64,000 nucleotides of DNA, taken from contig JBGAHO010000003.1 of the NCBI GenBank assembly GCA_044226195.1, positions 120,284 to 184,283 on the forward strand, read 5' to 3'. Below, piece by piece: positions 63,622 to 64,000 of the stretch. Position 1 is the stretch's first letter; every line of letters begins with the position of its first letter. The stretch is from RPQJ01 sp044226195 (GTDB lineage: Bacteria > Pseudomonadota > Gammaproteobacteria > Steroidobacterales > Steroidobacteraceae). The notes under the pieces were generated by a model. The model made no database searches and was not told the DNA's origin. It saw only the letters and a program-made list of their open reading frames with translations. Made by a program: the position numbers and the translations under genes.

Positions 63622-64000
63622 ATGAGCGACGTCATCGCCGTCGACCACCTGTGCAAGCGCTACGACATCGGCGCCCTGCAGCGCTCGACCATGCTGCGCG
63701 AGCAACTGGCCGCGCTCGTCCGGAATCCGTGGCGCCGACGGTCCGCCCAGGACGTCGTCCAGGCACTCGACGACGTGTCGTTCCGCGTCGCGCGCGGTGA
63801 GATCGTCGGCATCATCGGCGCGAACGGCGCCGGCAAGAGCACGCTGCTGAAGATCCTGTCCCGCATCACCTACCCGACCACCGGGCGCGTGCAGGTGAGC
63901 GGGCGCATCGCCTCCCTGCTCGAGGTCGGCACCGGGTTCCACGAGGAGCTGACCGGGCGCGAGAACATCTACCTGAACGGCTCCATCCTCGGCATGAAGC
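63622..64000 (+). CDS. wzt: ABC exporter ATPase (Wzt-like), N-terminal part
   Basis: 126 codons are visible before the window ends. Walker A is GANGAGKSTLLKI; the region RYDIGALQRSTMLREQLAAL and the segment SLLEVGTGFHEELTGRENIY are typical of Wzt/TagH polysaccharide ATPases. The signature motif, Walker B and any C-terminal carbohydrate-binding domain lie outside the window. Confidence 0.88.
   Translation, partial: MSDVIAVDHLCKRYDIGALQRSTMLREQLAALVRNPWRRRSAQDVVQALDDVSFRVARGEIVGIIGANGAGKSTLLKILSRITYPTTGRVQVSGRIASLLEVGTGFHEELTGRENIYLNGSILGMK

Overview
The window is GC-rich, densely packed bacterial chromosome. It most resembles a gammaproteobacterium of the Xanthomonadales/Nevskiales/Steroidobacter kind. 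The basis is a membrane-anchored long FadE, the ubiE-ubiJ-ubiB block, ubiK, the order dapF-DUF484-xerC-hslV-hslU-DUF971, and hemC-hemD-hemX-hemY. The lineage is an inference from gene families and order; no rRNA is present. I saw no rRNA, tRNA, CRISPR array or complete transposase gene.

Layout. 1-6.8 kb: the start of fadE, then a minus-strand RND multidrug pump operon (adaptor, pump, outer-membrane factor, TetR last) with a palindromic operator upstream. 6.8-9.9 kb: an APC/KimA-like transporter and malate dehydrogenase. 10.0-11.1 kb: a disturbed patch with a 22-bp palindrome, a long inverted repeat, a frameshifted YtrA-type GntR regulator and a second apparently frameshifted gene. 11.1-12.9 kb: an SMR-like protein, a secreted protein and a HAD lipoprotein. 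12.9-19.2 kb: a second RND pump operon with its own TetR. 19.3-24.1 kb: Dps, ChaA antiporter, Kef-type antiporter, a double-CDGSH protein and a MerR/B12-binding regulator. Divergent from that regulator lies a tiny unannotated unit, a 19-codon frame followed by an intrinsic terminator. 24.3-29.7 kb: GGDEF-EAL protein, VanY-type peptidase, SDR, potassium channel-like protein, DUF2007 protein and a thioesterase-like protein. 29.7-38.5 kb: one long minus-strand operon (SDR, dapF, DUF484, xerC, hslVU, DUF971, ubiE, ubiJ, ubiB). 38.6-46.3 kb: a 2Fe-2S oxidoreductase convergent with the hem cluster and three further genes. 46.4-48.7 kb: glnK-amtB with a good sigma-54 promoter and an NtrC-like enhancer, then ubiK. 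48.7-49.0 kb: a nested palindromic element. 49.0-58.6 kb: a sulfide/persulfide island. 58.6-61.4 kb: FAD oxidase plus class III aminotransferase. 61.4-64 kb: the edge of a polysaccharide export locus (duplicated Cys-domain protein, Wzm, Wzt).

How genes work together. In the sulfur island, a BigR/SqrR-like thiol switch (two Cys 66 residues apart) and a TauE exporter are divergent from persulfide dioxygenase, rhodanese, a YgaP-like membrane protein, RND adaptor, RND pump, sulfide:quinone reductase and TolC-like protein. The operator lies within both overlapping divergent promoters. A complete RND pump interleaved with sulfide-oxidation enzymes is the most interesting arrangement here. It suggests export coupled to reactive-sulfur stress, but the substrate is unknown. 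The second and third most interesting items are the divergent micro-transcript beside the B12-binding MerR regulator and the nested palindrome between ubiK and tauE, which carries a repeat also found between ubiB and its convergent neighbour.
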